Made by a program: the position numbers and the translations under genes
DNA from: Saprospiraceae bacterium
Lineage (GTDB): Bacteria; Bacteroidota; Bacteroidia; Chitinophagales; Saprospiraceae
Length of the DNA stretch: 64,000 nt
Direction of reading: 5' to 3'
Assembly: GCA_016715465.1 (NCBI GenBank)
Contig: JADKAA010000024.1
Location: forward strand, 992,001 to 1,056,000
Notes under the pieces: generated by a model
The model's database searches: none
Told to the model about the DNA's origin: nothing
What the model saw: only the letters and a program-made list of their open reading frames with translations
Shown: positions 62,789 through 64,000 of the stretch, in pieces
Position numbering within the stretch: position 1 is the first letter of the stretch
How the letters are laid out: the number at the start of each line of letters is the position of its first letter

Positions 62789-64000
62789 ATGCTTTCATTT
62801 AAACTTGACGAAGAATTTATCCGACATTATGCCCATGTAAAACCCGATTTTGGGTTCAATGGCCTCGGGCAGCTCACTTTTTACCGCACCTATTCCCGGC
62901 TTAAGGAAAATGGGAAAAATGAAGAATGGTATGAAACCGTGCGCAGGGTGGTGGAAGGCGCATACAGCATTCAGAAAGAGTATATTCTTAATAATGAATT
63001 GGGTTGGAGCAATCGCAAGGCACAGAAGTCTGCCCAGGAAATGTACGACCGCATTTTCACCATGAAGTTTTTACCGCCAGGCCGCATGTTATGGGCACTT
63101 GGTACGCCCATCATTCACGAGCGCAAAATCGGACAGGCCTTATTCAACTGCGCATTTGTTTCTACAGAGAAACTGGGGCACAGTATTTCAGAATCGATAA
63201 AGCCCTTCACCTTTATGATGGATATGAGTATGGTGGGTGTTGGGGTAGGTTTTGACGTCGAGGGGGCAGGCAAACTGGAAATTAATATGCCCGATGAACA
63301 AAGTACCGAAGTGTTTTGCATACCAGACACCCGGGAGGGCTGGGTCGCCAGCTTGGAAAAACTGCTGTACAGTTATTTTGCAAAAGGCCACGGTTTTCAA
63401 CATACCACAAAAATAGAATTTGACTACACCAAGGTGCGAAAGGCTGGTTTGCCCATTAAGGGTTTTGGTGGCATTTCATCCGGGCCGGAGCCATTGGTAA
63501 GGCTTCATGATCAGTTGACTGTTTTACTCAATAGACTGGACGGCCGAAACATCACGGTGACTGCGATTGCGGACATCATGAACCTCATTGGTCAATGCGT
63601 AGTGGCCGGCAATGTAAGGCGCACTGCACAAATTGCACTCGGTAATGCCGACAACCCTGAATACAGGAGATTGAAAGATTATTACTGGAATCCCGATACC
63701 CAATCCTATGAAGGTTCACAAGCCGAACGCGCCATGTGGGGATGGGCGTCCAACAACAGTGTATGTGTGGACAACAATACAGACTTCACCAAACTGGCGC
63801 AGCAGACTGCGGTAAATGGAGAACCTGGTTACATCTTTATGGATAACATCAAAGCCTATTCCCGGCTCAGCGATCCGGCCGACTATAAAGACCTCAAGGC
63901 CAAAGGGACCAATCCATGCGGCGAACAAAGCCTGGAATCTTACGAATTGTGCTGCCTGATAGAGACCTTTCCCAGCAGGGCAGAATCCCTGGATGATTTC
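62789..64000 (+). CDS. Adenosylcobalamin-dependent ribonucleoside-triphosphate reductase, N-terminal part
   Basis: An open frame from the ATG at 62789 runs to the window edge (404 codons). It is the monomeric class II reductase of the Lactobacillus leichmannii type. The first cysteine is in ALFNCAFVSTEK (C119 equivalent), and the active site is TNPCGEQSLESYELCCLIETF, with the thiyl cysteine, the catalytic glutamate and a partner cysteine. The GNVRRTAQIALGN and KFLPPGRMLWALGTP segments also match. It makes deoxynucleoside triphosphates using adenosylcobalamin. The C-terminal redox tail is outside the window. Confidence 0.93.
   Translation, partial: MLSFKLDEEFIRHYAHVKPDFGFNGLGQLTFYRTYSRLKENGKNEEWYETVRRVVEGAYSIQKEYILNNELGWSNRKAQKSAQEMYDRIFTMKFLPPGRMLWALGTPIIHERKIGQALFNCAFVSTEKLGHSISESIKPFTFMMDMSMVGVGVGFDVEGAGKLEINMPDEQSTEVFCIPDTREGWVASLEKLLYSYFAKGHGFQHTTKIEFDYTKVRKAGLPIKGFGGISSGPEPLVRLHDQLTVLLNRLDGRNITVTAIADIMNLIGQCVVAGNVRRTAQIALGNADNPEYRRLKDYYWNPDTQSYEGSQAERAMWGWASNNSVCVDNNTDFTKLAQQTAVNGEPGYIFMDNIKAYSRLSDPADYKDLKAKGTNPCGEQSLESYELCCLIETFPSRAESLDDF

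Overview
The window looks like a chromosomal segment of a free-living member of the Bacteroidota, most likely a Saprospiraceae- or Chitinophagaceae-like lineage. The reasons are several large secreted proteins ending in type IX secretion (T9SS)-style C-terminal sorting domains, TAnnTTTG-type promoter elements, little use of Shine-Dalgarno sequences, delta-60 repeat and choice-of-anchor proteins, and intergenic regions packed with short palindromic and low-complexity repeats. The lineage is an inference; no rRNA or tRNA gene was seen.

Layout. 0-3 kb: the end of a Crp/Fnr regulator, a DUF1801 protein, an exported protein and a secreted esterase. 3-11 kb: two convergent gene pairs. On the + strand are an exported dikinase-like protein (phosphohistidine plus ATP-grasp domains, one frameshift) and a class A beta-lactamase-fold serine hydrolase. 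On the - strand are a second such hydrolase and an ADP/ATP-translocase-like membrane protein fused to HEAT repeats. This is the best candidate for an undescribed system: nucleotide transport coupled to phosphotransfer in the envelope. 11.5-13.6 kb: an M48 peptidase and a DUF898 membrane protein. 15-18 kb: a delta-60 T9SS cargo. 18-21 kb: a jelly-roll protein, an F420/NADP-type oxidoreductase, a Crp regulator and a small membrane protein.

21-29.6 kb: an accessory catabolic island. Four co-oriented genes (two alpha/beta hydrolases, a carboxylesterase, a carboxymuconolactone-decarboxylase/cupin fusion) face a divergent AraC regulator. Next come an aldo/keto reductase and an NTF2-like lipoprotein, facing the remnant of a second AraC gene. 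Both regulator loci carry the same operator, ACGGAT repeated 21 bp apart. 29.7-42 kb: T9SS-type secreted proteins, a REP-associated transposase (RAYT) gene with a perfect palindrome inside it, an 8-bp-based minisatellite, a frameshifted lipase-like protein, an IS30 element and a four-LCCL-domain secreted protein.

42-50 kb: a DtxR/MntR-regulated metal ABC operon lacking its permease, pabB-pabC for 4-aminobenzoate synthesis, a YraN nuclease-fold gene, and small hypotheticals. 50-55.5 kb: a choice-of-anchor I protein, then a 49-bp tandem array interrupted by a frameshifted IS110 element whose 5' noncoding end can fold and may encode a bridge RNA. 55.5-64 kb: a tyrosine phenol-lyase-like enzyme, a vanadium-haloperoxidase-like lipoprotein, a quinol NO reductase with a convergent Rrf2 (NsrR-like) regulator, and the start of a B12-dependent ribonucleotide reductase.

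At least three families of interspersed hairpin or palindromic repeats recur between genes. Three frameshifts of one base each suggest either real decay or indel errors in the assembly.
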